A DNA stretch of 5,122 nt, taken from positions 1-5,122 of the forward strand of contig JAIRYB010000031.1 in assembly GCA_031267955.1 (NCBI GenBank), written 5' to 3'. Source of the DNA: Spirochaetaceae bacterium. Lineage in GTDB: Bacteria > Spirochaetota > Spirochaetia > Treponematales > Breznakiellaceae. This document shows positions 1 to 5,061 of the stretch, piece after piece. The translations under genes and the position numbers were made by a program. The notes under the pieces are model-generated. The model had not been told where the DNA came from. It saw nothing but the letters and a program-made list of their open reading frames with translations, and made no database searches. Numbering within the stretch: the first letter of the stretch is position 1; each line of letters opens with the position of its first letter.

Positions 1-63
1 CACGAGGTGTCTTGGAGGACGCCCGGAGACATAATCGGCGTTGCTGGATATTTCGGCGAATAG
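1..63 (+). CDS. C-terminal end of an unidentified protein (5' part outside window)
   Basis: Frame 1 is open from the window edge and closes at TAG 61-63. It encodes 20 residues ending in DIIGVAGYFGE. The frame choice rests on ordinary codon use with C or G often in third position; frame 2 stops early, and frame 3, although open to 120, is arginine-rich and looks like a shadow. Too little is present to name a family. The hydrophobic, glycine-containing end could suit a beta-strand or an envelope protein, but that is only an impression. A short hairpin follows the stop, and flaA begins 143 nt later with its own promoter, so the two genes are probably separate units. Confidence 0.45.
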   Translation, partial: HEVSWRTPGDIIGVAGYFGE

Positions 64-75
64 CGCCCTGGAAAA

Positions 76-97
76 GGCTGGGGTTCCGGCCCCGGCT
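76..97 (+). other. GC-rich hairpin after the upstream gene, possible weak transcript end
   Basis: Arms GGCTGGGG (76-83) and CCCCGGCT (90-97) pair over 8 bp, including two G-T wobbles, around a 6-nt loop. It starts 13 nt after the stop of the upstream gene. No T-run follows, so this is not a canonical intrinsic terminator. It may still protect or pause the upstream transcript. Confidence 0.3.
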
Positions 98-102
98 GAA
101 TA

Positions 103-120
103 GTTACAAGAATTTGTAAC
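103..120. promoter_or_regulatory. Perfect inverted repeat upstream of the flaA promoter (candidate operator)
   Basis: GTTACAA (103-109) and TTGTAAC (114-120) are exact reverse complements separated by GAAT. The repeat ends 8 nt before the -35 hexamer, and its centre lies about 51 nt upstream of the predicted transcription start. The size and symmetry fit a dimeric regulator of the Crp/Fnr or MarR type, but the sequence is not a clear match to any textbook site known to me. A small hairpin in the transcript of the upstream gene is the alternative. Confidence 0.45.
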
Positions 121-128
121 AAAGGGCA

Positions 129-156
129 TTGACAATTTGCCGGTATCCAATATACT
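129..156 (+). promoter_or_regulatory. Sigma70-type promoter of flaA
   Basis: A perfect -35 hexamer TTGACA (129-134) is followed after 16 nt by TATACT (151-156), five of six matches to the -10 consensus. The start of transcription would be near 163, giving a leader of about 44 nt before the flaA start codon. No sigma28-type motif is visible here. That agrees with the general picture in spirochetes, where the sheath gene flaA uses the housekeeping sigma factor while the flaB core genes often use sigma28. Confidence 0.75.
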
Positions 157-206
157 CTGATATATCTGCAATTTAACTATCCTATAATGCATTAAAGGAG
201 CTGTGA

Positions 207-1274
207 ATGAAACGGATATTCATTCTTGTAGTTATCGCTTTGTTTACCGTAGGGGCTTTGATAGCCGAAGAGGCCGTGCTTATCGATTTCAGCAAACTTG
301 CGGTGGATCTCTATGTTGATCCGGGTAATCCGTCCGGCGGCGACGGTGAAACCGAGGAAAGCGGGGATCAGGAAAACAACCAGAACCGTCAGACCATGAT
401 GGACTTCTCCACTGTAGCCGGTAATAACTATACCAATGAGCAAAAACAGGTGATGAAGACCTCCCTTGCCATCCCCAATTGGGATGTCAGGCTTTCATCT
501 TCGTCCCAGAATGTGACCAATTTGGTTTTGACCTTTGCCAAAGAAGTCGCTTCCAAGCAGTGGGAAAAGGTAATGGGCATCAGGATACATTTCCCGCTGG
601 AGAATTTCAACGGTTCCGCCCGTGTGGTGCCGCCTTTTGAAATTCCCGCCTATGACTGGGACACGGTCGGCGATGACGGCGCTGTTTCCAGGCCTGAAGA
701 CGAGGATCGCAGCCAGCCGAGCCGTTTCGAGGACGGTTACGGCGTGGTCAAGAACGTCGGCACCCTCAAGGCGCTGGCGGTCAATGTTTATGGCCTTAAC
801 TTCCCCCATTCCCTTGCCGCCATCCTGATTGACAGCGAAGGCCGGGAAAGAATCGTCGAATTGGGCAGCCTGATGTACGAGGGCTGGCGGGAGCTTACCT
901 GGCGGAATCCCCAGTATGTCTCCGAAGTCAGGAACCGGGAATTGAGGCTCTACCCCCTGTACCCCACTTCCACGCCTTTTGTAAAATTCGGCGGCTTCCT
1001 GGTTAAGCGCGACGGCGCCGCGGTGGGCGGGGATTTTATCGGTTACTTTAAAGACGTAAAAATTATCTACGATAAGGCTGTTCTTGACACCGACAGGGAT
1101 ATCGATGACGAAGCCGAGTGGAGGATCATCGAAACCCGGGAAGACGCGAAAAAGCGGTTTGAAGTACAGCGTTTCGGCAACACCCAGGTCCAGCGGTATC
1201 TGGAAAACCAGAAGAAGGCTACTGAAGACAGTTTCACCGAAACTGCGACGAACGGCGGGGAAGAAACCCAGTAG
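207..1274 (+). CDS. flaA: Flagellar filament outer layer (sheath) protein FlaA
   Basis: This 355-residue protein forms the sheath around the FlaB core of spirochete periplasmic flagella and contributes to filament stiffness and helical shape. Residues 1-20 are a Sec signal peptide (K2-R3, a hydrophobic core, then LIA before a likely cut at Glu21), as expected for a subunit exported independently of the flagellar type III path. The mature chain starts with EEAVLIDF. Diagnostic FlaA stretches include LPLENF-like FPLENFNG (129-136), GGDFIGYFKDVKIIYDKAV (274-292), RDIDDEAEW (297-305) and the C-terminal RYLENQKK (330-337). Residues 38-60 are an acidic, Gly/Asn/Glu-rich spacer, and the last 20 residues are polar and probably disordered. 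The length is normal for the family. The ATG at 207 is preceded by AAAGGAG (194-200), 6 nt away. It has its own promoter upstream and a strong terminator downstream, so it is probably monocistronic. FlaA paralogues exist in treponemes; which one this is cannot be decided here. Confidence 0.95.
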   Translation: MKRIFILVVIALFTVGALIAEEAVLIDFSKLAVDLYVDPGNPSGGDGETEESGDQENNQNRQTMMDFSTVAGNNYTNEQKQVMKTSLAIPNWDVRLSSSSQNVTNLVLTFAKEVASKQWEKVMGIRIHFPLENFNGSARVVPPFEIPAYDWDTVGDDGAVSRPEDEDRSQPSRFEDGYGVVKNVGTLKALAVNVYGLNFPHSLAAILIDSEGRERIVELGSLMYEGWRELTWRNPQYVSEVRNRELRLYPLYPTSTPFVKFGGFLVKRDGAAVGGDFIGYFKDVKIIYDKAVLDTDRDIDDEAEWRIIETREDAKKRFEVQRFGNTQVQRYLENQKKATEDSFTETATNGGEETQ

Positions 1275-1280
1275 TTCGGG

Positions 1281-1314
1281 GGGAAATCCCGGGCCTTCCG
1301 GCCCGGTATTTCCC
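1281..1314 (+). other. Long stem-loop in the flaA 3' untranslated region
   Basis: The arms 1281-1295 and 1300-1314 pair at 14 of 15 positions, with one C-T mismatch at 1288/1307 and a TTCC loop. The stem starts 6 nt after the flaA stop codon. No T-run follows (GTAAAAGG), so it is unlikely to end transcription by itself. A hairpin this close to the stop of an abundantly expressed structural gene could block 3' exonucleases and stabilise the mRNA. Confidence 0.7.
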
Positions 1315-1320
1315 GTAAAA

Positions 1321-1374
1321 GGTTTTGCCGGGTCTCCTGAATTTGGCGATCGTGCCGGGGTTAGCGGCAAAGCC
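1321..1374 (+). other. Possible second stem in the flaA 3' region
   Basis: GGTTTTGCCG (1321-1330) can pair with CGGCAAAGCC (1365-1374) over 10 bp with one wobble, enclosing a 34-nt loop that itself contains a short GGC/GCC hairpin (1345-1356). It sits between the first stem-loop and the terminator. The pairing is convincing on paper, but the large loop lowers confidence. Confidence 0.35.
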
Positions 1375-1380
1375 GTAATT

Positions 1381-1425
1381 AAAGCTGTCTAAAGAACCTT
1401 GAAGGTTTTTCGGGCAGCTTTTTTT
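1381..1425 (+). terminator. Strong intrinsic terminator of flaA
   Basis: Arms 1381-1398 and 1404-1421 form an 18-position stem with a single A-C mismatch (1391/1411) and a few G-T wobbles, a TTGAA loop, and an uninterrupted run of seven T at 1419-1425. This is a textbook factor-independent terminator. It ends the flaA unit 28 nt before the next start codon. Only the + direction has a T-run at the correct side, so it acts on flaA and not on anything convergent. Confidence 0.92.
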
Positions 1426-1453
1426 GTCTCATTTTTACCGGGTTATTGTGGTT

Positions 1454-2704
1454 ATGGACAAAATCAGCCGCTTTCCTGATAAGAGGAAGCTTCAGAATAA
1501 CTATGAAAAACACGCGGAGGCGCGCCGCCGGATTACCAGGGAGCTGGAAATTCGTATAGAGGAGGCGCTCAAACCCCTGCCTTCGCACGTACTGGTAAAG
1601 GCGCGGCACAAGGATTTCCAGAGCTACCATAGAAAATACCTCAAACTTTTGCGCCAGAAGCAGGAAACAGCCGGGGGGCCTGTTAAAATCACCGATTTAA
1701 TAGGTATCAGGGTGGTCTGCCCTTTTATCGAAGAGCTTTCCCTGGTGGAAGATGCGCTTAAAAAGAATTTCGACGTTATCGAGGTCGAGAGGAAAGGGTC
1801 GGATCATACTTTCAGGGAATTCGGCTATCAATCCATCCATCTGCTTATTACCATCCCCGCCGGCATTACGGAAAAGTACGGCAATGCGGACTGTGACGCG
1901 GCGGAAATCCAGATACGCACGATCCTCCAGGACGCCTGGGCGGAAGTGGAGCATGAAATTGTCTACAAGGCGGAATTCAACCCCTTTGACGAGCCGATGA
2001 AGCGCAAGCTCGCCGCGGTAAACGCCAGCCTTGCCCTGGCGGATACTATTTTTCAGGAAATACGCAGCTACCAGCGCCAGCTTAACGGGGAGCTGGAAAA
2101 ACGGCGCGGTTCTTTTTACAAAATGGTCGAGGATTTCACGGACGCGCGTATCTTTGCCGGAGAATCCCCTTCCGGCCCGCTTCAGGAGGCCGGGCTTGCC
2201 GCCCCGATTGACATTGCGGGCAAATCCATCGACGATTTGCTCCTCCTGGCCCTTTCCGCCCATAACAACAGCCGTTTCCCCGAAGCCGTCAGCCTTTACA
2301 GCCGTATCCTCGAAATGGACCCGAATCCCGGCATCACCTCGCTTATCTATAAACACCGGGGCATGGCGAACTTTGCCCGGTCCCAGTACCATGACGCTAT
2401 TGGTGATTTTACAAAGGCCATGGAACTGGACGGCCAGTCCTACAAGGCCGCTTATTACCGGGGCATTGTCAGGTCCGTACTCCAGCAGTACGAGGCGGCA
2501 ATCGAGGATTTTACCCTGTCGCTCGACATCCACCCCTACCAGTCCTTCTGCCATTTCCGCCGGGCGCAGGCCTACTACCACATCGGGGACTATCCTGAAG
2601 CCCTGGCGGACTGCGAAACCTCCCTGTCCCTCTGGCCCGGTTCCCCGGCCAAGGTTTCTGTGGAAAAATTCCGCGCCCTCGTTTTAAGCAAGCTCAAGAT
2701 GTAA
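1454..2704 (+). CDS. RelA/SpoT-type nucleotide pyrophosphate synthetase fused to TPR repeats
   Basis: The predicted cytoplasmic protein has 416 residues. The N-terminal half is a RelA/SpoT synthetase domain, which transfers pyrophosphate from ATP to GTP or GDP to make the alarmone (p)ppGpp. Visible motifs: the RxKxxxSxxxK signature (R51, K53, S57, K61), the metal-binding Asp in ITDLIGIR (D81), the guanine-stacking Tyr in FGYQSIH (Y125), the catalytic Glu in EIQIRT (E151), and WAEVEHEIVYK (162-172). No HD hydrolase, TGS or ACT domain is present, so it resembles small alarmone synthetases. Residues 180-220 are helical and charged. Four TPR units follow at about 261-290, 296-327, 329-361 and 364-396, with typical Ala, Tyr and Pro spacing (for example EAVSLYSRILEMDP). 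The ATG at 1454 was chosen because a TTG at 1424 lies inside the terminator T-run. No good ribosome binding site or promoter is seen. Whether the product is ppGpp, another alarmone or a modified tRNA, as in toxic relatives, cannot be told. Confidence 0.85.
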   Translation: MDKISRFPDKRKLQNNYEKHAEARRRITRELEIRIEEALKPLPSHVLVKARHKDFQSYHRKYLKLLRQKQETAGGPVKITDLIGIRVVCPFIEELSLVEDALKKNFDVIEVERKGSDHTFREFGYQSIHLLITIPAGITEKYGNADCDAAEIQIRTILQDAWAEVEHEIVYKAEFNPFDEPMKRKLAAVNASLALADTIFQEIRSYQRQLNGELEKRRGSFYKMVEDFTDARIFAGESPSGPLQEAGLAAPIDIAGKSIDDLLLLALSAHNNSRFPEAVSLYSRILEMDPNPGITSLIYKHRGMANFARSQYHDAIGDFTKAMELDGQSYKAAYYRGIVRSVLQQYEAAIEDFTLSLDIHPYQSFCHFRRAQAYYHIGDYPEALADCETSLSLWPGSPAKVSVEKFRALVLSKLKM

Positions 2705-2771
2705 GCGCCGCACGGCAAACTGCCGGCGTCCGGAGCGGACTCACATTAAATTCATCTTTGCCCCTTAACTT

Positions 2772-2780
2772 TCCGATAAT
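2772..2780 (+). promoter_or_regulatory. Candidate -10 element for the exported-protein unit (sigma28-like or sigma70-like)
   Basis: TCCGATAA (2772-2779) matches seven of eight bases of the flagellar sigma28 -10 consensus GCCGATAA. The overlapping GATAAT (2775-2780) matches five of six bases of the sigma70 -10. Neither has a good -35 at the usual distance: a TAAA is present at 2747-2750 but lies 21 nt upstream instead of 15. The element sits 31 nt before the start codon in an otherwise unremarkable 106-nt gap. Confidence 0.3.
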
Positions 2781-2810
2781 AGGCTTAGGACTATTCTATC
2801 AGGAGGGACC

Positions 2811-3314
2811 ATGAGTTCCGGCAGGTTATTTTGGGTACTGGGTTTTATTTCGTTTGCGGCGCTTGTTCCGGCCTCTGCCTACACCGTCTCTTTTGTAGTA
2901 GCGGAGATAGGGATTCCCGAAGGGCAGGGCGTTTCCGAATACAGCAATTTTTGGGAAAGCGGCCTGCTCGATGTGTTTTTTGACGCCGGCCATATTGTAA
3001 GCAACGGGCATGTTTTGCGGCTGGGCGCGCCTCCCGCGAAACAGTTCCCCGACGAAGCGGCCGAAACCCTCTCCGAAGCAAACGCCGGGGGCGCCGATTA
3101 TTTTATCCTGGCCCTGCTGGATTACCGGGTAAGCGGCGCCCCGGATACTTCCCCAATACCCAAACCAAAACAGGTATCCTTAAGGCTTTTTAAAACCAAC
3201 CCTTTCCGGTTTATCAGGGAAGAGAAATTCGCGGGTTTCCAGGAACCCCGGGCCGGGGAAGATTTTATCAGCGCTAAACGGGCCGCGATGAAAATACTTC
3301 CTTATCTGGAGTGA
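2811..3314 (+). CDS. Small exported protein of unknown function
   Basis: I do not recognise the family of this 167-residue protein. Residues 1-23 form a signal peptide: R5, a hydrophobic core, and an ASA motif with probable cleavage before Tyr24. There is no cysteine for lipid attachment, so a soluble periplasmic protein is expected. The mature part seems to alternate strands and helices: VSFVVAEIGIPEG (26-38), an amphipathic helix around FWESGLLDVFFDAG (47-60), a helix of Ala and Glu (82-92), then GADYFILALLDYRV (94-107), VSLRLFKT (122-129) and a terminal Lys/Arg helix. The pattern of a helix followed by GADYFIL recalls the small alpha/beta folds of envelope proteins such as LpoB, CsgG or FlgT, but this is only a structural guess. 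The ATG has a strong AGGAGGG site (2801-2807), although only 3-4 nt away. The next gene starts 5 nt after the stop, so the two are very probably co-transcribed and translationally coupled. Confidence 0.75.
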   Translation: MSSGRLFWVLGFISFAALVPASAYTVSFVVAEIGIPEGQGVSEYSNFWESGLLDVFFDAGHIVSNGHVLRLGAPPAKQFPDEAAETLSEANAGGADYFILALLDYRVSGAPDTSPIPKPKQVSLRLFKTNPFRFIREEKFAGFQEPRAGEDFISAKRAAMKILPYLE

Positions 3315-3319
3315 ATGTA

Positions 3320-4762
3320 ATGAAAAGAATCGCGTTCTTTGGCTTTGTGATACTCGCCGCGCTGCTCTGCGTAAGCGCCTCCGTCTGGGAAGGGGCCGCC
3401 TCGGTTAGCCTTAACGGCGAACTGCCCGAAGAAGGCTACTATGTGGCGACCAAATCCTTTCCCCGGAATACTGTTGTGGATGTTACAAACCTGGAAACCA
3501 GCCAGACTATCCGGGTGATTGTGGCTTCCGGGCTGGATTCGCCGGGCCTGCTGGCGATTCTGTCCAAAGACGCGGCCGGCGCTATCGGGCTTCACGCCAG
3601 GTTTGTCGGCCGCATACGCATGACCATGCCTTCGGAACCTGTGGGTTTTTCCCGGTTTCCCGACGAGCTTGACACTTCCGGGGACCCGGACTTTGACCCG
3701 GCCGCCGCAATCGCGGCCGCCAGGGATTCGGGTTTTGACGTTAAACAGGCTGCCGATGAGATGAAAAAAGATCCCGCCGCGGAAAGCGGCGCCCCCGTTG
3801 CGGGTGATACAGGTTCTTCCAGGCCCATAGCGCCCAACCCCGCCGCGGCGGATATCGTGGACCTTCCTGAATCTCGTTCACCCGCCCAGGAAAGGGCGAG
3901 GGAAGATTCAGGGGGGAGTGGTAGCGTCCCGGCGGCCAATACCGCTACCGTACCGGGCGTTTACGGTTACACGCCTGAACCTGTGATCGTTTCCGGCGCG
4001 GCCAATACGCCTTATCCCGCCGAACAGGCGCCGGAAAAACTCGAACCGGGGATGACTCCCCAGAGGCCGGCGCCTTCGGCGCCCGCGCCCCTTGTCGCGT
4101 CTTCCTCGTCCGCCCCGGCGCCCCTGCCCCCGGCGGAGTTCTCCCTGATCCCCGCCGAACAGCGGCCCCCTGAATCTCCTTATCCGGAGCTCCCGCCCGA
4201 GGCCGAAATAGCCCCCCTGAGGGGGCCGGGGGAAGCTTATGCCGGGCGGTCCGTTCTTGAACAGTACGTCATCCCGCCAATCGGGAGCCGGCCCCCGGCG
4301 GTGGCTGTCCAGGCCGAGCCGGTGATAGAACCCCTGGTCCCCCCGATTGAAAGGGCCGCTCCTCCTGTCCCTGAAATCATTACCGAAGTAACCATTGTAG
4401 AGGCCAATCCGGCGGCGCCTGAGGTTTCGCCCTTTACGGAAGCGCCTCCTCCAATAGAAGCCCCGCCCCGGGTCCCTGCCACGGTAAGCGGGACAGGCGT
4501 TTTTTCCGTCCCGGTGATAAACAGCCTGGAAAGGGGAAAGTACTACCTCCAGCTGGCGGCGTACAGCCTTCCCGAACTTGTGGAAACCGAGCTTTCGCGG
4601 ATAAGCACCGTCTACCCCCTGGCTGTCCAGGAAAGCGGCGGTTCCGGAAAGCCCCTGTACCGTATCCTTATAGGCCCGGTAAATTTAGGGGAAAGCGGCG
4701 CGCTGCTGCAGCGTTTCAAAGCGTCCGGCTACCGGGACGCCTTTGTCCGCAAAGAAGGGTAG
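3320..4762 (+). CDS. RlpA-like SPOR-domain protein (signal peptide, barrel-like region, Pro/Ala linker, SPOR)
   Basis: This 480-residue exported protein is predicted to bind peptidoglycan. Residues 1-20 are a signal peptide (K2-R3, hydrophobic core, VSA before Ser21); Cys17 lacks a proper lipobox because Leu precedes it. Residues 38-104 resemble the double-psi beta-barrel of RlpA: SFPRNTVVDVTNLETSQTI, then GLLAILSKDAAGAIGL and VGRIRMTM follow the order of the family's LPLGT-VRVTNL and IDLSKAAAEQLG motifs. The His before the LPLGT motif and the Asp of NDRGP seem absent, so lytic transglycosylase activity is doubtful. Residues 105-395 are a Pro/Ala/Glu-rich, probably disordered linker long enough to cross the periplasm. 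Residues 406-480 are a SPOR domain (KYYLQLAAYS, LYRILIGPV, FKASGYRDAFV), which binds stripped glycan strands at division sites. The ATG at 3320 is preferred over GTG 3311 because TGGAG at 3307-3311 is then correctly spaced as a ribosome site, overlapping the end of the upstream gene. Confidence 0.83.
   Translation: MKRIAFFGFVILAALLCVSASVWEGAASVSLNGELPEEGYYVATKSFPRNTVVDVTNLETSQTIRVIVASGLDSPGLLAILSKDAAGAIGLHARFVGRIRMTMPSEPVGFSRFPDELDTSGDPDFDPAAAIAAARDSGFDVKQAADEMKKDPAAESGAPVAGDTGSSRPIAPNPAAADIVDLPESRSPAQERAREDSGGSGSVPAANTATVPGVYGYTPEPVIVSGAANTPYPAEQAPEKLEPGMTPQRPAPSAPAPLVASSSSAPAPLPPAEFSLIPAEQRPPESPYPELPPEAEIAPLRGPGEAYAGRSVLEQYVIPPIGSRPPAVAVQAEPVIEPLVPPIERAAPPVPEIITEVTIVEANPAAPEVSPFTEAPPPIEAPPRVPATVSGTGVFSVPVINSLERGKYYLQLAAYSLPELVETELSRISTVYPLAVQESGGSGKPLYRILIGPVNLGESGALLQRFKASGYRDAFVRKEG
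3862..3916 (+). repeat. 55-nt imperfect palindrome inside the linker-coding sequence
   Basis: CCTGAATCT (3866-3874) and AGATTCAGG (3904-3912) are perfect reverse complements. Pairing extends outward through two G-T wobbles and two C-G pairs to 3862/3916, giving 13 bp. Inside, CGCCC (3883-3887) pairs with GGGCG (3894-3898) around an AGGAAA loop. The segment encodes roughly residues 181-199 (LPESRSPAQERAREDSGG), the charged part of the otherwise Pro/Ala-rich linker, and keeps the frame open. It may be a structured mRNA element or a palindromic mini-element that inserted in frame. Confidence 0.6.
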
Positions 4763-4830
4763 GGGAACCGCCAGGGGCAGAACCATTTGCTTTCAAGTAC
4801 CGCGAAACTGCCAAAAGGTGAAGATTTTTA

Positions 4831-4914
4831 ACCACAACGAACACAAAGGGAAGAAGAAGGTTTGAAGGCAAAGTCAGGATACTATTTTTCAACGTGTCCT
4901 CCGTGATCCTTGGT
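4831..4914. repeat. Degenerate GTG/CAC-periodic repeat with imperfect inverted ends
   Basis: The left end at 4831-4849 (ACCACAACGAACACAAAGG) resembles the reverse complement of the right end at 4898-4914 (ACCAAGGATCACGGAGG when read on the - strand), about 13 of 17 aligned bases with a 2-nt gap. The right side shows three imperfect units of 9-10 nt beginning with GTG: GTGTCCTCC (4894-4902), GTGATCCTT (4903-4911) and GTGCCCTCC (4913-4921). From memory, similar ACCACGAAGGACACGAAGG-like sequences are dispersed in intergenic regions of many bacterial genomes. The gap 4763-5061 holds no convincing open reading frame. Confidence 0.45.
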
Positions 4915-4930
4915 GCCCTCCTGCGTTTTT

Positions 4931-4954
4931 CTTCAAAATTGCATGATTTTGAGG
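4931..4954. repeat. AT-rich inverted repeat in the last intergenic gap
   Basis: TCAAAAT (4933-4939) and ATTTTGA (4946-4952) are exact reverse complements around TGCATG. One wobble and one C-G pair extend the stem to 4931/4954. It could be a regulator site for the downstream gene or a weak transcript end for the SPOR gene; only GAATTTTG follows, so a standard terminator tail is lacking. Confidence 0.4.
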
Positions 4955-5011
4955 GAATTTTGACAGCCGAAAAGGTAAACGCGATTGCCCTGCTTCCCGC
5001 CTGAGGATAAA

Positions 5012-5040
5012 TTGCACAAATCTTCCCTTTATTGTATGAT
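5012..5040 (+). promoter_or_regulatory. Weak candidate promoter of the last gene
   Basis: TTGCAC (5012-5017) lies 17 nt before TATGAT (5035-5040), which matches five of six -10 consensus bases. The -35 matches only three. The predicted start near 5047 would fall inside the putative ribosome site GGAAGG (5045-5050), which argues against it or implies a very short leader. Confidence 0.3.
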
Positions 5041-5061
5041 GTCCGGAAGGTTTGGTTTTGC

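Noticed and set aside
183..188. Perfect TATAAT just before the flaA ribosome site
   Set aside because: No -35 lies at the correct distance, and transcription would start inside the ribosome binding site. The TTGACA/TATACT pair at 129-156 is much better.
495..1370. 291-aa open frame on the - strand across flaA
   Set aside because: It is antisense to the clear FlaA coding sequence, has no recognisable domain and no convincing ribosome site, and arises from GC-rich third positions of the real gene.
1424..1453. TTG start at 1424 for the synthetase-TPR gene
   Set aside because: It lies in the terminator T-run and lacks a ribosome site; the ten extra residues show no family resemblance.
1697..2581. 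294-aa open frame on the - strand and a 218-aa + frame at 2031-2687 across the synthetase-TPR gene
   Set aside because: Both overlap a frame with conserved RelA/SpoT and TPR motifs. Their compositions (Ser/Arg/Pro-rich for the + frame) are typical of shadow frames.
2706..2728. Hairpin after the synthetase-TPR gene as a terminator
   Set aside because: It consists of two 4-bp stems with a 4-nt bulge and no T-run, too weak to call.
3311..3319. GTG start at 3311 for the SPOR protein
   Set aside because: It would use up the GGAG that is properly spaced for the ATG at 3320, and MKRIAFF is a cleaner signal-peptide start.
4069..4083. GGCGCC/GGCGCC hairpin, and similar CCGCCGCGGCGG (3840-3851) and CCCCC/GGGGG (4213-4225) palindromes
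   Set aside because: Short self-complementary stretches are expected by chance in GC-rich Pro/Ala/Gly-coding sequence.
4960..4988. TTGACA at 4960-4965 as a promoter for the last gene
   Set aside because: The hexamer is perfect, but the sequence 16-18 nt downstream (around GATTGC) does not resemble a -10 box.
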